Notes: generated by a model from the letters alone, not told the origin. 64,000 nucleotides of DNA from Millionella massiliensis (GCF_900104655.1 NZ_FNWD01000002.1:682001-746000), one strand, 5' to 3'; positions 32,612 to 43,348 are shown, counted from the stretch's first letter. Numbers and translations: made by a program.

Positions 32612-35032
32612 TTATATTTTGACAATCACACCGAACGTCGGAATGATCGTCCCGCCAACTTCGTTCGGATAGGTCACCATTTTGTAGTGTCCCGGTCGCG
32701 ACGGATCCAGCACATAGGCCCCCGTGGCATCGCGTTCGGGCATCAGTCCCGGCTGACCGTAAGCCTTGTAATTATACAAGTTCTGAATGTCCAGATAAAT
32801 ACCCAGTGTCCAACGTCTGAAATACCAGGTCTTGTCGACCCGCAGGTCGAGTTGATGAAACACCGGCAACCGTTCGCTGTTGACCAGCGAATAGTCCAGC
32901 ACCGGTTGGTGCGTAGCGTCCCACGAAGCGACGCTCGACGACAGCTCTACATCATAGGGGGTATAGGGTGCTGCTCCCGCAAAACGCCACCGCACTCCTA
33001 CATCCCATCCACGTGGCAGGCTCCGCATCAACACGAGCGACACCAGATGACGATAATCCCAGTTCGACGGAGTCCACGCTCCCCGCGGAGCCGGTGTCCC
33101 ACTCTCCCACCGACGAAAATCAGAATAATAGTAAGTATAGGCAGCCGTGAGCATAAAGCCCCACAAGTCGTCATTGCGGTACTCCAACTCGAGCCCGTAG
33201 GCACGCGCCAGACCATCCGAAACAGCAGCCTCGGCCCCCACGGGAAAGACCTCGGAGCCTTTCGATCCGATAGCCGTGCTGTCCACCAGCGACATCGGAT
33301 GGTCACGATAGTATTTGTAGAACCCCTCCAGCGACACACGCGAACGGGCATTGGGTTCATAGGCCACGCCGACCGTCACCTGGTCGCTCTGGATGTAGCG
33401 CAAACGATCACGGTTGACCAGTTGATCGTTCTCTCCCCGGTACCCCATCGAAGTATAGGCCGGCTCCTGGAAATAACGGCCCGCGCTGGCCGAAATCACC
33501 CACTTCCGGACAGGCCGGTAGCTGATCCCCAACCGCGGCGAGAGTTGCTGCAACGGATTGGCCATACGGTCGGAATAGCTGTTTCCGTCGAGCCTCAGTC
33601 CCAGGTTGACATGCAGTTTGCCTTCGGCAATCGACTTGTCGACCGAGGCAAAGGCCGCGTAACGCACCAGCGACAGATCGGTCGAATAAATATCGTCCAC
33701 CTCCTGACCATTGAAAGAGAGCCGGCGGAACGTGTGGTTGTCGTAAGCTGCACGCTGCACACCGCCCCCGGTGCTGAGCGAAAAGCCACGCCCCAGGTAG
33801 GTATCGTAATCGGCACGCAACTTGATCTCGTCCTCGTTGGAGCGGTAGTCGATGTTTTTGCCCTGCGCTTCGTCGTTGTTTTGCCACTTTTGGAGACTGT
33901 TATTCAAGTGGTTGGTACTGGCCACGAGATTCAACGAACCGTTATCCGTATAGCGGGTGTAGACCGCTCCGAGCACGTAGCTCCACTGATCGTTTTCGGG
34001 CAGATAGTCGAGAATCTGCTGACGATCGGGCTCCAGATCCTTCATCGAGAAATTCAACCGGTTACGATCCCACGATCCGAGCCCGATAATGTAGAGGTGG
34101 TTACGACTGTCGAAATGGTGGGAATATTTGATCTGGGCATCGTTGTAAGTGGGCAGGAAAGGCAGTTCGAGCAGGCTGAAAAGCACCTGAAGGTAACTTT
34201 GACGAACCGAGGCGATAATGTTGCCCTTCTTGCCAACCGGCGAATCAACAGTCAGCGCCAGATCCGAAGCGCCGACCGTGGCCCGAAAGTGGAACTTGTC
34301 GGCATTGCCTTCGGTCATGCGCAGATCGAGGATCGAACTGAGGCCCGAGCTGAGGCTCACCGGGAAGGTCGACGTGTAGAGACGGGCTGCGCTGAGAAAG
34401 TCACTGTTGACAATGCTGGCATTTCCGCCGGTAGCTCCCTGTGTAGTGAAGTGATTGATAATCGGAATCTCGATGCGGTCGAGATAGAATTTGTTTTCGT
34501 TGGGTCCGCCGCCGCGCACGATCAGGTCGTTGCGCTGGATAGGCGTGGCAACCACTCCGGGCAGATTCTGAAGCACCTTCGAGATGTCGCGCGTACCTCC
34601 GGGACTTTTTTCGATCTGCTGAAGGCTGAGCGACCGGTTGCCGAGGGGTTGGTTTTCGGCATGACGCCGCATACGGCCGCTTACCTTCACTTCTCCGGTT
34701 TGCGTGGCCACCGACTCCAGCACGACATTCACCCGGCTCTCCTGGGCGACCGTCACCAGGAACGAAGGGGTGATCTGTTCGCGATACCCTACACTGGCCA
34801 CCTGCAGACTGCGATAGCCAGCCGGCACCCGCTCGATCCGGAAATGGCCGGCCGAGTCGGCAATCGCACCGATCGAGGTTCCGTGGACAATGACCTGCGC
34901 AAAGGGAACCCCTTCATGCGTAGCGGCATCAGTCACCGTACCGCGCACCGATCCCCGCGGTTGATCTCCACCCTGGGCATACAGGCCCACAGGCATCAAC
35001 AATAATAGAAAGAGTTGGATAAATTTTCGCAT
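32612..35032 (-). CDS. TonB-dependent outer-membrane receptor
   Basis: 806 residues from MRKFIQLFLLLLMPVGLYAQ (signal peptide). A CarboxypepD_reg-like beta-sandwich (GSVRGTVTDAATHEGVPFAQ, residues about 28-110) precedes the plug (DISKVLQNLPGVVATPI, NDLIVRGGGPNENKFYLDRI) and the 22-strand barrel to the C-terminus. Imports large ligands across the outer membrane with TonB energy. No SusD lipoprotein is adjacent, and the protein lacks the long SusC length, so siderophore, vitamin, metal or peptide uptake are as likely as glycan. Divergent from the first unknown lipoprotein. Longer in-frame start at 35122 is rejected because it masks the signal. Confidence 0.93.
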   Translation of the reverse strand: MRKFIQLFLLLLMPVGLYAQGGDQPRGSVRGTVTDAATHEGVPFAQVIVHGTSIGAIADSAGHFRIERVPAGYRSLQVASVGYREQITPSFLVTVAQESRVNVVLESVATQTGEVKVSGRMRRHAENQPLGNRSLSLQQIEKSPGGTRDISKVLQNLPGVVATPIQRNDLIVRGGGPNENKFYLDRIEIPIINHFTTQGATGGNASIVNSDFLSAARLYTSTFPVSLSSGLSSILDLRMTEGNADKFHFRATVGASDLALTVDSPVGKKGNIIASVRQSYLQVLFSLLELPFLPTYNDAQIKYSHHFDSRNHLYIIGLGSWDRNRLNFSMKDLEPDRQQILDYLPENDQWSYVLGAVYTRYTDNGSLNLVASTNHLNNSLQKWQNNDEAQGKNIDYRSNEDEIKLRADYDTYLGRGFSLSTGGGVQRAAYDNHTFRRLSFNGQEVDDIYSTDLSLVRYAAFASVDKSIAEGKLHVNLGLRLDGNSYSDRMANPLQQLSPRLGISYRPVRKWVISASAGRYFQEPAYTSMGYRGENDQLVNRDRLRYIQSDQVTVGVAYEPNARSRVSLEGFYKYYRDHPMSLVDSTAIGSKGSEVFPVGAEAAVSDGLARAYGLELEYRNDDLWGFMLTAAYTYYYSDFRRWESGTPAPRGAWTPSNWDYRHLVSLVLMRSLPRGWDVGVRWRFAGAAPYTPYDVELSSSVASWDATHQPVLDYSLVNSERLPVFHQLDLRVDKTWYFRRWTLGIYLDIQNLYNYKAYGQPGLMPERDATGAYVLDPSRPGHYKMVTYPNEVGGTIIPTFGVIVKI

Positions 35033-35565
35033 AGGCAAAACATCTAATTTAGTCAACTGACAAAAGCCGTTACAACGATCCACATCGCAGATTTTCGTAC
35101 CGTTCTTTCGGGTTTTGCACAACCACCCGACGCATCATCTTCGGATATTCTTTTACAAACGCCCCAAAGACTCCGACAACGTGATTACAGAAATGATCAG
35201 AAAGATACAAAAAATAGATAAAAAATCCGTTTTTCATCCCTTTCATCCACTTCACCATCGCCGTTTTGGCCCTCGCTTCTCCAAACGACGACAAAATTAA
35301 CGGTTCATCCCGGCATTTCGAAGCCCGCCAGCAAAGATTCGGGTATCGGATTCTCGTCGTGCTCTTGTAAAAATAAAAATTAATACATAACTTGCTGATG
35401 TACAATACCGTTAGAATCACCCGCAAACTACAGTAAGCCCACTCCCGATACCCCAACCGGAAAAGAGTATTGTAACGGCTGATTTTTAGACGATTGCACG
35501 AGAAATTGCGCAGAAAGGAAGACCGACCCGAAGAATTTGTCTAACACCGTAAAAATAACAAAATC
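35033..35565. other. Divergent AT-rich intergenic region
   Basis: No gene seen. AT-rich tracts around 35200 and 35370-35400 probably hold promoters for both flanking genes, but no exact consensus pair was found. Confidence 0.4.
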
Positions 35566-38034
35566 ATGAGGAAAACCTGGTTGTACGCCGTATCCGCCCT
35601 GCTGTTTTTCAGCTGCGCCTCGAACAACAAAACGACTTTCCGAACCGATTTTTTTGAAGTAAAAATCAATCCGGAAGGTTACCTCGTCGAATTCAGCGAC
35701 CCGTCTCGCCACAACTTCAGCCCCAAGGAGAAACCCTCACCGCTGATGACCCTCTACGATGACCAGACCGGCCAGTACTACTACCCGCAACGGGCCGACT
35801 ACAACGCCGAGCAACAGGTGATCCGGCTGGAGTATCCCAACGGCGCCATCGCCTCCGTAAAAGTCGAAGAGAAAGGACAGTATCTGAAACTGACCCTTGA
35901 ATCGCTCGAGAATCGTGACGGTATCGATGCCATTGCCTGGGGCCCCTTCGCCACCAGCATCTCCCAGCACATCGGCGAAACCGTAGGCGTGGTGCGCGAC
36001 AGCCTCTATGCCATCGGCGTGCAGGCCCTGAACCTCTATACCACCGAAGGGCAGCCCCACCTGGGTGACGATGCCGGCGGCGGTTTCTACGTCGACCCGC
36101 TCCCCGGACAGGAGGTGCCCGACGAATACAAAGACAAGATCGGACAGAAGATCGACCCGATCAACGTCAACGAAACCGGCGACATGCCCGATTTCGTCCG
36201 CCAATGGCGGGGCAGTGCGGCCGCCAAAACACCCTACGGCAGCGACATCCAATTCTTCGCCCGCGACTGGCGCACGGGCCGCACCGTTGACCTCTACGGC
36301 CGCCGCCAGCAGATCGCACCGCTGGAACAGGACTTCGTCGGCAGTTCCATCGCCCTGTTCGGCGTTCCCACCGCCCAGGTGCTTGACGTGATCGAGACCA
36401 TCGAACTCAACGAAGGACTTCCCCACCCCGAAATCAACGGCGTATGGATCAAACGCCTCCCGCTGAACAAAGCCTACATGCTCTACGAAGGCGGCTCGCT
36501 GGACAACGCGCTGAACTATGCCGACTCCTGCGCCTTCGACCTGATTCACATCGGCGACGTATTCAAGAGCTGGGGTCACTTCGACCTCCACACGTCGCGA
36601 TTCCCGGACGGCGCTCCGCAAATCAAGGCCTTCACCGACCGGGCCCGTCAGCGCGGCAAGGAGATCGGCGTCCACACGCTGACCATGTTCACCTCGCAGC
36701 ATGACCCCTACGTAACGCCCGTCCCGAGCGACAGCCTCTGCATCGCCGGCAGCAGCCAGCTGACCCGCGACATCAGCGCCACCGATACTGAAATCGAGAT
36801 CGAATCGCCGGAATTCTTCCGCAACCCCGACCTCACTCACACCGTCAAGATCGGGAAAGAACTGATCCAGTACCGCGAAGTATCCGCCGAAGCCCCCTAC
36901 AAACTGCTGAACTGCACCCGCGGCCAGTTCGGTACCCAACCCGCAGCCCACACCAGCGGCACACAGGTCGACAAACTGGTCAACGACAGCTACAGCGGCT
37001 TCTACCCCGACATTCACCTGCAGAATCGTTACGCCGACCGTCTCTCGACCGTCTGCAACGAGACCGGCATCGGTCTGATGGACTTCGACGGCTATGGCGG
37101 CGGTTCGCCCACCGGCCACGGCGTCTATGGCGCCGGCCTCTTCGTCGACCGTTGGTACAAGGGGTTAGACCATTACCGCTTAACCTGCGGTGCCGGCACC
37201 TTCCACTACTACTGGCACATCTACTCGTTCATGAACTGGGGTGAACCCTGGTACGACAACCTGCGCCAAAGCCAGGTCAACTACCGCACCGACAACCAGC
37301 GTTACTTCGAACGCAACCTGATGCCCGGCATGCTGGGCTGGTTCAAACTCGAACCGACCTACCGTCCCGAAGACATCGAATGGATCCAGGCCCGCAGCGC
37401 CGCCTTCGACGCCGGTTATCTGCTGCGCGTCGATGAAGGCATCGAACAGAACGGATTCAAGAGCACCCTCTTCAGCGCCATCCGCGAGTGGCAGCAGCTC
37501 CGCAAACTCGGACTGTTCACCCCCGAACAGCGTGAACAGATGAAAGATCCGAACCACGAATACCATCTCGAAAAGAACGGCGACAACAGTTGGCAACTCT
37601 ATGACGTGACCCTCGACGGCAACCACGTCCACAAATTCCGCTCCGTACAGACCGGCGAACCGCTGCTCAGCAAATTCACGTTCCAGAACCCCTACGAAAC
37701 GCAGGCCGTACAGTTCTACGCCACCATCCTGCCGGGCGAGAAAGGTACCGGCGAGATCCGCAACCTTCGGATCGATGTAGCCGGAGCAGCCAGCATCGAG
37801 ATTCCGGCCACCCTCAAGGCCGGCGACAAGATCTACAGCGACGGCCGTTCGGTTTATGTCTGCGACGGATGCTGGAAACCGCGCGCCCAATATCCGCTTC
37901 CGGCCACCAGCCTGTGGAGCAAGGGCGACAATACGGTGACCGTACAGTGTGACTTCTCATCAGCGACGGCACCGGCCATCGAACTCGAATTCAAGGCGCT
38001 GGGCAACCCGCAAACCATTACCGCCCAGAAATAG
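35566..38034 (+). CDS. Large lipoprotein of unknown function, paralogue 1 (possible TIM-barrel glycosidase)
   Basis: 822 residues. Lipobox LFFSC with Cys17. No family recognised. The N-terminal half looks like a beta-sandwich (FEVKINPEGYLVEF, IRLEYPNGAIASVKVEEKGQ), then a probable TIM barrel from about 300 (VWIKRLPLNKAYMLYEGG, DLIHIGDVFKSW, GKEIGVHTLTMF). A small beta-domain (LTRDISATDTEIEI, TVKIGKELIQYREV) appears inserted in the barrel, followed by GIGLMDFDGYGGG with D506 and D508 as catalytic candidates, and a C-terminal sandwich to 822. Related to the proteins at 40821 and 43349 along most of its length. The glycosidase role is inferred from layout and CAZyme neighbours. Transcribed ahead of the GH2 beta-galactosidase; a terminator separates them. 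Confidence 0.85.
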   Translation: MRKTWLYAVSALLFFSCASNNKTTFRTDFFEVKINPEGYLVEFSDPSRHNFSPKEKPSPLMTLYDDQTGQYYYPQRADYNAEQQVIRLEYPNGAIASVKVEEKGQYLKLTLESLENRDGIDAIAWGPFATSISQHIGETVGVVRDSLYAIGVQALNLYTTEGQPHLGDDAGGGFYVDPLPGQEVPDEYKDKIGQKIDPINVNETGDMPDFVRQWRGSAAAKTPYGSDIQFFARDWRTGRTVDLYGRRQQIAPLEQDFVGSSIALFGVPTAQVLDVIETIELNEGLPHPEINGVWIKRLPLNKAYMLYEGGSLDNALNYADSCAFDLIHIGDVFKSWGHFDLHTSRFPDGAPQIKAFTDRARQRGKEIGVHTLTMFTSQHDPYVTPVPSDSLCIAGSSQLTRDISATDTEIEIESPEFFRNPDLTHTVKIGKELIQYREVSAEAPYKLLNCTRGQFGTQPAAHTSGTQVDKLVNDSYSGFYPDIHLQNRYADRLSTVCNETGIGLMDFDGYGGGSPTGHGVYGAGLFVDRWYKGLDHYRLTCGAGTFHYYWHIYSFMNWGEPWYDNLRQSQVNYRTDNQRYFERNLMPGMLGWFKLEPTYRPEDIEWIQARSAAFDAGYLLRVDEGIEQNGFKSTLFSAIREWQQLRKLGLFTPEQREQMKDPNHEYHLEKNGDNSWQLYDVTLDGNHVHKFRSVQTGEPLLSKFTFQNPYETQAVQFYATILPGEKGTGEIRNLRIDVAGAASIEIPATLKAGDKIYSDGRSVYVCDGCWKPRAQYPLPATSLWSKGDNTVTVQCDFSSATAPAIELEFKALGNPQTITAQK

Positions 38035-38079
38035 ACGTCTGCTGACGAGATTCTCATTCCCGGGTCTATTCGGATCAGC

Positions 38080-38125
38080 AGGAGGTGGAACGCGCTCCCA
38101 AACCCACCGTTCCACCTCCTTTTTT
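38080..38125 (+). terminator. Rho-independent terminator
   Basis: 13-bp perfect stem AGGAGGTGGAACG / CGTTCCACCTCCT followed by six Ts, 45 nt after the stop of paralogue 1. Confidence 0.85.
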
Positions 38126-38201
38126 AATGCTCGTTCTATTGCCCCTATCCTATGGAATCTCAACATTTCCTCAAAACAGCCTACCTCCAAACCTCCGATT
38201 T

Positions 38202-40706
38202 ATGAAAAAACTCATCACCCTGTGTCTCACGCTGCTGCTGGCAGCCACGGCTCGTGCCCAGCGCGAGGAGACCAACTTCGACCGCGACTGGCTCTTCGCC
38301 CGTTACGGTCTGCAGGCCGACGGCTCCCGGATCGACGAACCCGCCTCGCTCGAACGTCCCGATCTGGACGATACGGGATGGCGGTCGCTGGACCTGCCCC
38401 ACGACTGGGGCATCGAAGGCCCCTTCCGCCCCGACCTCGAAGGATACACCGGCAAACTCCCCTGGCGCGGTATCGGATGGTACCGCAAACATTTCGTCGT
38501 ACCCGCCAAAGAGTCCGACAGACGGTTTTACCTCGACTTCGACGGCGCCATGGCCAATGCCGAAGTATTCATCAACGGCCACAAGGTCGGCGACCGCCCC
38601 TACGGCTACATCTCGTTCCGCGTGGACCTCACCCCGCACCTCCGGTGGGGCGAAGAGAACGTCGTCGCCGTACGGCTGAATACCGAGAAACTCGGATCGC
38701 GCTGGTATCCCGGCGCCGGCATCTATCGCCACGTGCGGCTGGTGAAGACCGCTCCCGTGCATATCGCGCAATGGGGCGTTTTCGTCACCACACCCAAGAT
38801 CGACCCGGAAAGCGCCACCGCACAGGTCAATCTGTGGATCGAGAACCACCGCCCGGCCAACGCCGAGTGCAGCTACACCGTATCCCTCTACGAACTGGAC
38901 GAAAACGACCGCCCCGGCAAACGGGTAGCCACCTCCGACCGACACTCCCTGAACGTCGGCTCACAACAGACCGGTACCGACAGCATTACGCTGGAGATTC
39001 CTCAGCCCCGTCTGTGGAGCCTCGAGGAGCCGAACCGCTATCTGGCCCGCGTGTCGGTCTATGACGGCAAACGCCTCGTAGATCTCTACGACACCCCGTT
39101 CGGCGTCCGCACCATCGAGTTCACCCACGACAACGGATTCCTGCTGAACGGCCAGCGAGTGCCCATCAACGGAACCTGCAACCACCACGACCTCGGTGCC
39201 CTCGGCGCGGCCATCAACGAAGTCGCCCTGCGCCGGCAGCTGACGATTCTGAAAAGCTTCGGCTGCAACGCCCTCCGCACCTCGCACAACCCGCCCGCAC
39301 CGGAACTGCTGACGCTGGCCGACAAGATGGGTTTTCTGGTGATGGACGAAGCCTTCGACTGCTGGAACCACGGCAAAAAAGAGTACGACTACGGTTCGCT
39401 GTTCGCCGAGTGGCACGAACGCGATCTGGAGAGCCTCGTCTGCCGCGACCGCAACCACCCCTCGATCATCCTCTGGAGCACCGGCAATGAGGTCGAAGAG
39501 CAGTACCACCCCGAGACCGGCGTGGCCCGCCACCTGACCGAGGTGGTCCACCGTTACGACCGGACCCGCCCCGTCAGCTTCGGCGCCTCGTACCCCAGCA
39601 AATCGGCCGTGAACGGGACAGAACTGCAAGTGGATGTCCACGGCATGAACTACGCGGCCGGCTGCTATGGCGGCCCCCACTTCTACGGCGAGTTTCTCAA
39701 CAAGGAGGGGCACGAGCACCTCTCGGGCTACTCCAGCGAGAGCAGCTCGACGATGAGTTCACGCGGCGAGTACTTTCCGCGCCGTTTCCACGTCTCGTCC
39801 TACGACCTGACCCAGCCCGGCTGGGGCGGCCTGCCCGACGAAGAGTTCGCCGCGCTGGATCGCTACCCGGCCATCTGCGGCGAGTTCGTATGGACCGGCT
39901 TTGACTACCTCGGCGAACCGACCCCGTTCAACTCTGACAACTCCGTGCTGCTGAACTACGGCCAGAACGCCAGCCTGAAGGAGGAAGAGCGCCGAAAACT
40001 GGAACAGATCGAAAAAGACCGCCCCACCTCGCGCAGCAGCTACTTCGGCATCGTGGACCTGGCCGGCTTCCCCAAGGACCGCTATTACCTATACAAAGCC
40101 CGCTGGATGCCCGACACACCGATGGTACACATCCTGCCCCACTGGAATTTCCCCGATCGTGTCGGCCAGACGACCCCCGTATTCGTCTACACCTCGGGCG
40201 ACGAAGCCGAACTGTTCCTCAATGGGAAGTCGCTCGGCCGCAAGACCAAGCAGCCCCTCGAATACCGCCTGCGGTGGGACAGCGTCGTGTACGAACCGGG
40301 CGAGCTGAAAGCCGTTGCCTACCGCGACGGGAAGCTCTGGGCCGAGACCTCGGTTAAAACGACCGGCGAAGCGGTCAAACTGAAACTGACCGCCGACAAA
40401 TGCACGCTCCGAGCCGACGGCGAAGACCTCGTATTCGTCCGGGTGTCGCTGATCGACAGCGAAGGGAACGAAGTTCCCACGGCCGAACCCGTCATCACCT
40501 CGACCGTCGAGGGCCCGGGCCAGGTCGTTGCGACCGACAACGGCGACCCGACCTGTCTGATCGCCTTCCAGGAAACCACCCGCCCGGCCTTCAACGGGCT
40601 CTATCTGGCCATCGTGAAGGCCAAACGCGGCGAACGCGGCAAACTCCGTTTTCGTGCCACAGCCGACGGGCTGGAGGGTGCCGAACTGGAAATCAAGGTG
40701 AAATAA
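38202..40706 (+). CDS. Beta-galactosidase, GH2, secreted
   Basis: 834 residues from MKKLITLCLTLLLAATARAQ (signal peptide); the earlier in-frame ATG lies inside the terminator. Jelly-roll domain (WRSLDLPHDWGIEGPF, WYRKHFVVP, FDGAMANAEVFINGHKVGDR), Ig domain and TIM barrel (NGQRVPINGTCNHHDLGALG, LRTSHNPPAPELL). Acid/base is in WSTGNEVEEQ (E430), nucleophile in ICGEFVWTGFDYLGEP (E561). C-terminal DUF4982-like and Ig-like domains follow (about 640-834). Removes terminal beta-galactose. It sits between the unknown lipoproteins, so they may act on the same galactose-containing glycan. Confidence 0.95.
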   Translation: MKKLITLCLTLLLAATARAQREETNFDRDWLFARYGLQADGSRIDEPASLERPDLDDTGWRSLDLPHDWGIEGPFRPDLEGYTGKLPWRGIGWYRKHFVVPAKESDRRFYLDFDGAMANAEVFINGHKVGDRPYGYISFRVDLTPHLRWGEENVVAVRLNTEKLGSRWYPGAGIYRHVRLVKTAPVHIAQWGVFVTTPKIDPESATAQVNLWIENHRPANAECSYTVSLYELDENDRPGKRVATSDRHSLNVGSQQTGTDSITLEIPQPRLWSLEEPNRYLARVSVYDGKRLVDLYDTPFGVRTIEFTHDNGFLLNGQRVPINGTCNHHDLGALGAAINEVALRRQLTILKSFGCNALRTSHNPPAPELLTLADKMGFLVMDEAFDCWNHGKKEYDYGSLFAEWHERDLESLVCRDRNHPSIILWSTGNEVEEQYHPETGVARHLTEVVHRYDRTRPVSFGASYPSKSAVNGTELQVDVHGMNYAAGCYGGPHFYGEFLNKEGHEHLSGYSSESSSTMSSRGEYFPRRFHVSSYDLTQPGWGGLPDEEFAALDRYPAICGEFVWTGFDYLGEPTPFNSDNSVLLNYGQNASLKEEERRKLEQIEKDRPTSRSSYFGIVDLAGFPKDRYYLYKARWMPDTPMVHILPHWNFPDRVGQTTPVFVYTSGDEAELFLNGKSLGRKTKQPLEYRLRWDSVVYEPGELKAVAYRDGKLWAETSVKTTGEAVKLKLTADKCTLRADGEDLVFVRVSLIDSEGNEVPTAEPVITSTVEGPGQVVATDNGDPTCLIAFQETTRPAFNGLYLAIVKAKRGERGKLRFRATADGLEGAELEIKVK

Positions 40707-40820
40707 CACTTCCGGCCCACCCGTGCCGAACCACTCGTTTACCGGCACATTCTTCCCGTTACCCGTCCATTAAAAAAACACTAAACATAACTCAACTTAC
40801 GCAAAAGGAAATCATCCGAA

Positions 40821-43082
40821 ATGAAAAGAGCCCTGATTTCATGCGCCGCATTCGCCCTGCTGCTTTGCAGTTGCGGATCGGGTCAGCAAGAGACCTTCCA
40901 AACCGACTATTTTAAAATCGCGGTCGATCCGCGCGGCTACATCGTCGGCATGTGGAACAACACCAAAACCGACCGCAACTTCAGCCCGTCAGACCAGCCC
41001 TCGCCCCTGCTGTCGCTGTACAACAGCCAGTTGAAACGTTACTACTACCCGCAGAAAGCCCGTTACAGCCAGGGACGCTACACACTGGAGTACGAAAACG
41101 GAGCCGTGGCCACCGTCCAGCTCGAAGAGAAGGACAAATACCTGAAAATGAAGCTCATCTCGCTGGAAAACCGGGAGGGGATCGACGCCATTCAATGGGG
41201 TACCTACTACACCAATATCGACAACCTGCTGGGCGACGTGATCGGCGTAGCCCGTGACACGTCGGCCGCCGTGAACTATGCCATCGGCGTGCTGTCGCTG
41301 GACGACAACACCATCGGCGGCGAAGCCCGCTACACCTCCGAAACCGGAGCCAGCGGATATATCGTCCACTCGCCCGACCATGTCAACCACCCGCTGCCGC
41401 TGACCCTCCACGAAGGCCAACAGTTCACCATGGGGGGCGACGGCCACAACGACGTTGCCTTCTACAACCGTAAGGAGCCCTACTTCCGGATGGTTTACGG
41501 TGCCACGGCCGGGGTAGACTGCAACGGTCGGATCAACATCCGCTACCAGTCACGCGACCGTCGCAAAGGTGACCTAATCTACTCGCCCGAGGGGGTTCCG
41601 GTCTTCGTAAACAACGAGCCGAACCACCTGCAACGGCAGGATGTTCCCGGCGTCGACTACATCGGCTCGTCCATCGCCCTGTGGGGAAGTCCCGACAGCC
41701 TTGCACTGATGGACGTGATCCAACGCATCGTGTTGGACGAAGGACTGCCCTATCCGACCTACCGAGGCCGGTGGGTCAAAGACCCCACCGCTTTCGCCCC
41801 CGACGTATGGGTCTACGGCGGTGAGTACGACAGCATCGCCTCCTACACCAAACAGATGGGGCTCCACGGCGTGCATGCCTACGATTTGGGCTTCCTGAAC
41901 CCCGACCGCAACACCGAAGGGTATATCGACGGCCGAAACGGCGAACGCAAACCGTTCCACCTGAGTTCGGGCGATCTCACGCACCGCGAATATGCCGACC
42001 TGCTGGCCCGTGACAGCATCATCCTCGGCCGCACGACCATCACCAACTCCATGGCACCCGGCACGAAGGACTGCAGCCCCGTACCGTCGGACAGCGCCTG
42101 CATCCAGCATCGCCGTTTCCTCACCGCCGACCTCTCGGCCACCGACACGATGATCTACATCGACGATCCGACCTATCTGGAAGAGATCGCCTGCTGGGAA
42201 GGACACTGCCCCGAGCTGAATATGGTCAAAATCGGCAAAGAGCTGATCCACTACCTCGGCGTATCGAAAACCGCTCCTTACCGCCTGCTCAACGTGACGC
42301 GCGGCTACTGGAACACGACTCCCGCGGCACACTCAAAAGGCGATGCCGTTGACAAACTGCAGGTGACCGTGGGCTGGGCCTACGCCGGTCTGGTACCGAA
42401 TCTGGAGTTGCAGGACGAATTGGGTAAACTCTACGGCGACATGGCCGCTCGCTGCGGGCTGGGTATGTACGACCTCGACGGACAGGAGTTCCTGTTCCAC
42501 AACGGATTCGGCACCTACTCCGTCAAACGTTTCTTCCGCAACGTGTTCGAACAGGCCGCCAAACATCAGTTACCCTCGCTGCGTTTCACCGGCGCCACCC
42601 TCTCCGAAGGGTCGTGGCACTACCAGAGTATCTGGAACGTGGGCGGCGGGCTGAACATCTACGATGCCGACAAGCGCGTCTGGGGAAGCACCACCAGCCA
42701 GGGCAAAGACCTGCGTGATGTAACCTACGCCAACTTCTTCCCCTCGTCGTTCGGCGTAAACTTCCCGATCACGGCCACCTCGACTGTCGAACAGTACGAG
42801 CACATCGAAGCGACCGCCGTCGGATACGGCGCTACCTACTTCCTGAAACTCGGCCAAAAAGACGTTGAAAGTTGTCCTCAGAAATACGCGATTTTCAACG
42901 TCATCAAGACCTGGGAAGAGGCACGCTGGGCCGATGCCTTCCCGCAGCACATCAAGAAACTGCTTCAGGATCCGACCCTCAGTTGGCGACTGGAAAAACG
43001 TGCCGACAACACCGGTTGGACCCTCCACCAAATGGAGAACGGACAATCGGTACGCACCTACGACCTCTATCCCAAAAAGTAA
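40821..43082 (+). CDS. Large lipoprotein of unknown function, paralogue 2
   Basis: 753 residues. Lipobox LLCSC with Cys18. Same build as the protein at 35566: N-terminal beta-sandwich (YFKIAVDPRGYIVGMWNN, QGRYTLEYENGAVATVQLEE), barrel with YRGRWVKDPTAFAPDVWVYG and MGLHGVHAYDLGFL, inserted beta-domain (LTADLSATDTMIYIDD, MVKIGKELIHYLGV), GLGMYDLDGQEF with D551 and D553 aligning with D506/D508 of paralogue 1, and a short C-terminal part. Shorter than paralogue 1 because the C-terminal sandwich is reduced. No known family recognised. Follows the GH2 gene by 114 bp and probably shares its transcript. Confidence 0.88.
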   Translation: MKRALISCAAFALLLCSCGSGQQETFQTDYFKIAVDPRGYIVGMWNNTKTDRNFSPSDQPSPLLSLYNSQLKRYYYPQKARYSQGRYTLEYENGAVATVQLEEKDKYLKMKLISLENREGIDAIQWGTYYTNIDNLLGDVIGVARDTSAAVNYAIGVLSLDDNTIGGEARYTSETGASGYIVHSPDHVNHPLPLTLHEGQQFTMGGDGHNDVAFYNRKEPYFRMVYGATAGVDCNGRINIRYQSRDRRKGDLIYSPEGVPVFVNNEPNHLQRQDVPGVDYIGSSIALWGSPDSLALMDVIQRIVLDEGLPYPTYRGRWVKDPTAFAPDVWVYGGEYDSIASYTKQMGLHGVHAYDLGFLNPDRNTEGYIDGRNGERKPFHLSSGDLTHREYADLLARDSIILGRTTITNSMAPGTKDCSPVPSDSACIQHRRFLTADLSATDTMIYIDDPTYLEEIACWEGHCPELNMVKIGKELIHYLGVSKTAPYRLLNVTRGYWNTTPAAHSKGDAVDKLQVTVGWAYAGLVPNLELQDELGKLYGDMAARCGLGMYDLDGQEFLFHNGFGTYSVKRFFRNVFEQAAKHQLPSLRFTGATLSEGSWHYQSIWNVGGGLNIYDADKRVWGSTTSQGKDLRDVTYANFFPSSFGVNFPITATSTVEQYEHIEATAVGYGATYFLKLGQKDVESCPQKYAIFNVIKTWEEARWADAFPQHIKKLLQDPTLSWRLEKRADNTGWTLHQMENGQSVRTYDLYPKK

Positions 43083-43095
43083 TTTTCTCCTCGAC

Positions 43096-43137
43096 CGGCC
43101 GAGGCTTTACGCAAACGCGAAGCCTCGGCCGTTTTTT
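43096..43137 (+). terminator. Rho-independent terminator
   Basis: 12-bp perfect stem CGGCCGAGGCTT / AAGCCTCGGCCG, 12-nt loop and six Ts, 13 nt after the stop of paralogue 2. Confidence 0.9.
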
Positions 43138-43348
43138 CATACCCCATTCGGTCAATCCACCTGCGAACGTACGGAGCCATCTTGCAGACCAACAGTCTCA
43201 TGCTCACTTTGGATACCCCACACACGAACATGGACGTTCAGACAGCCTCCTCACCGCATAGCCTAAATAAGAGTACCCACCTTAAACCATCCTCGCTCAA
43301 CAATACACATTCTCTCATAACACCCCCTAAAATCATCCCAAAATCAAA

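Noticed and set aside
32687-35005. 772-codon plus-strand frame opposite the TonB receptor
   Set aside because: The receptor signal peptide, plug and barrel are clear on the minus strand.
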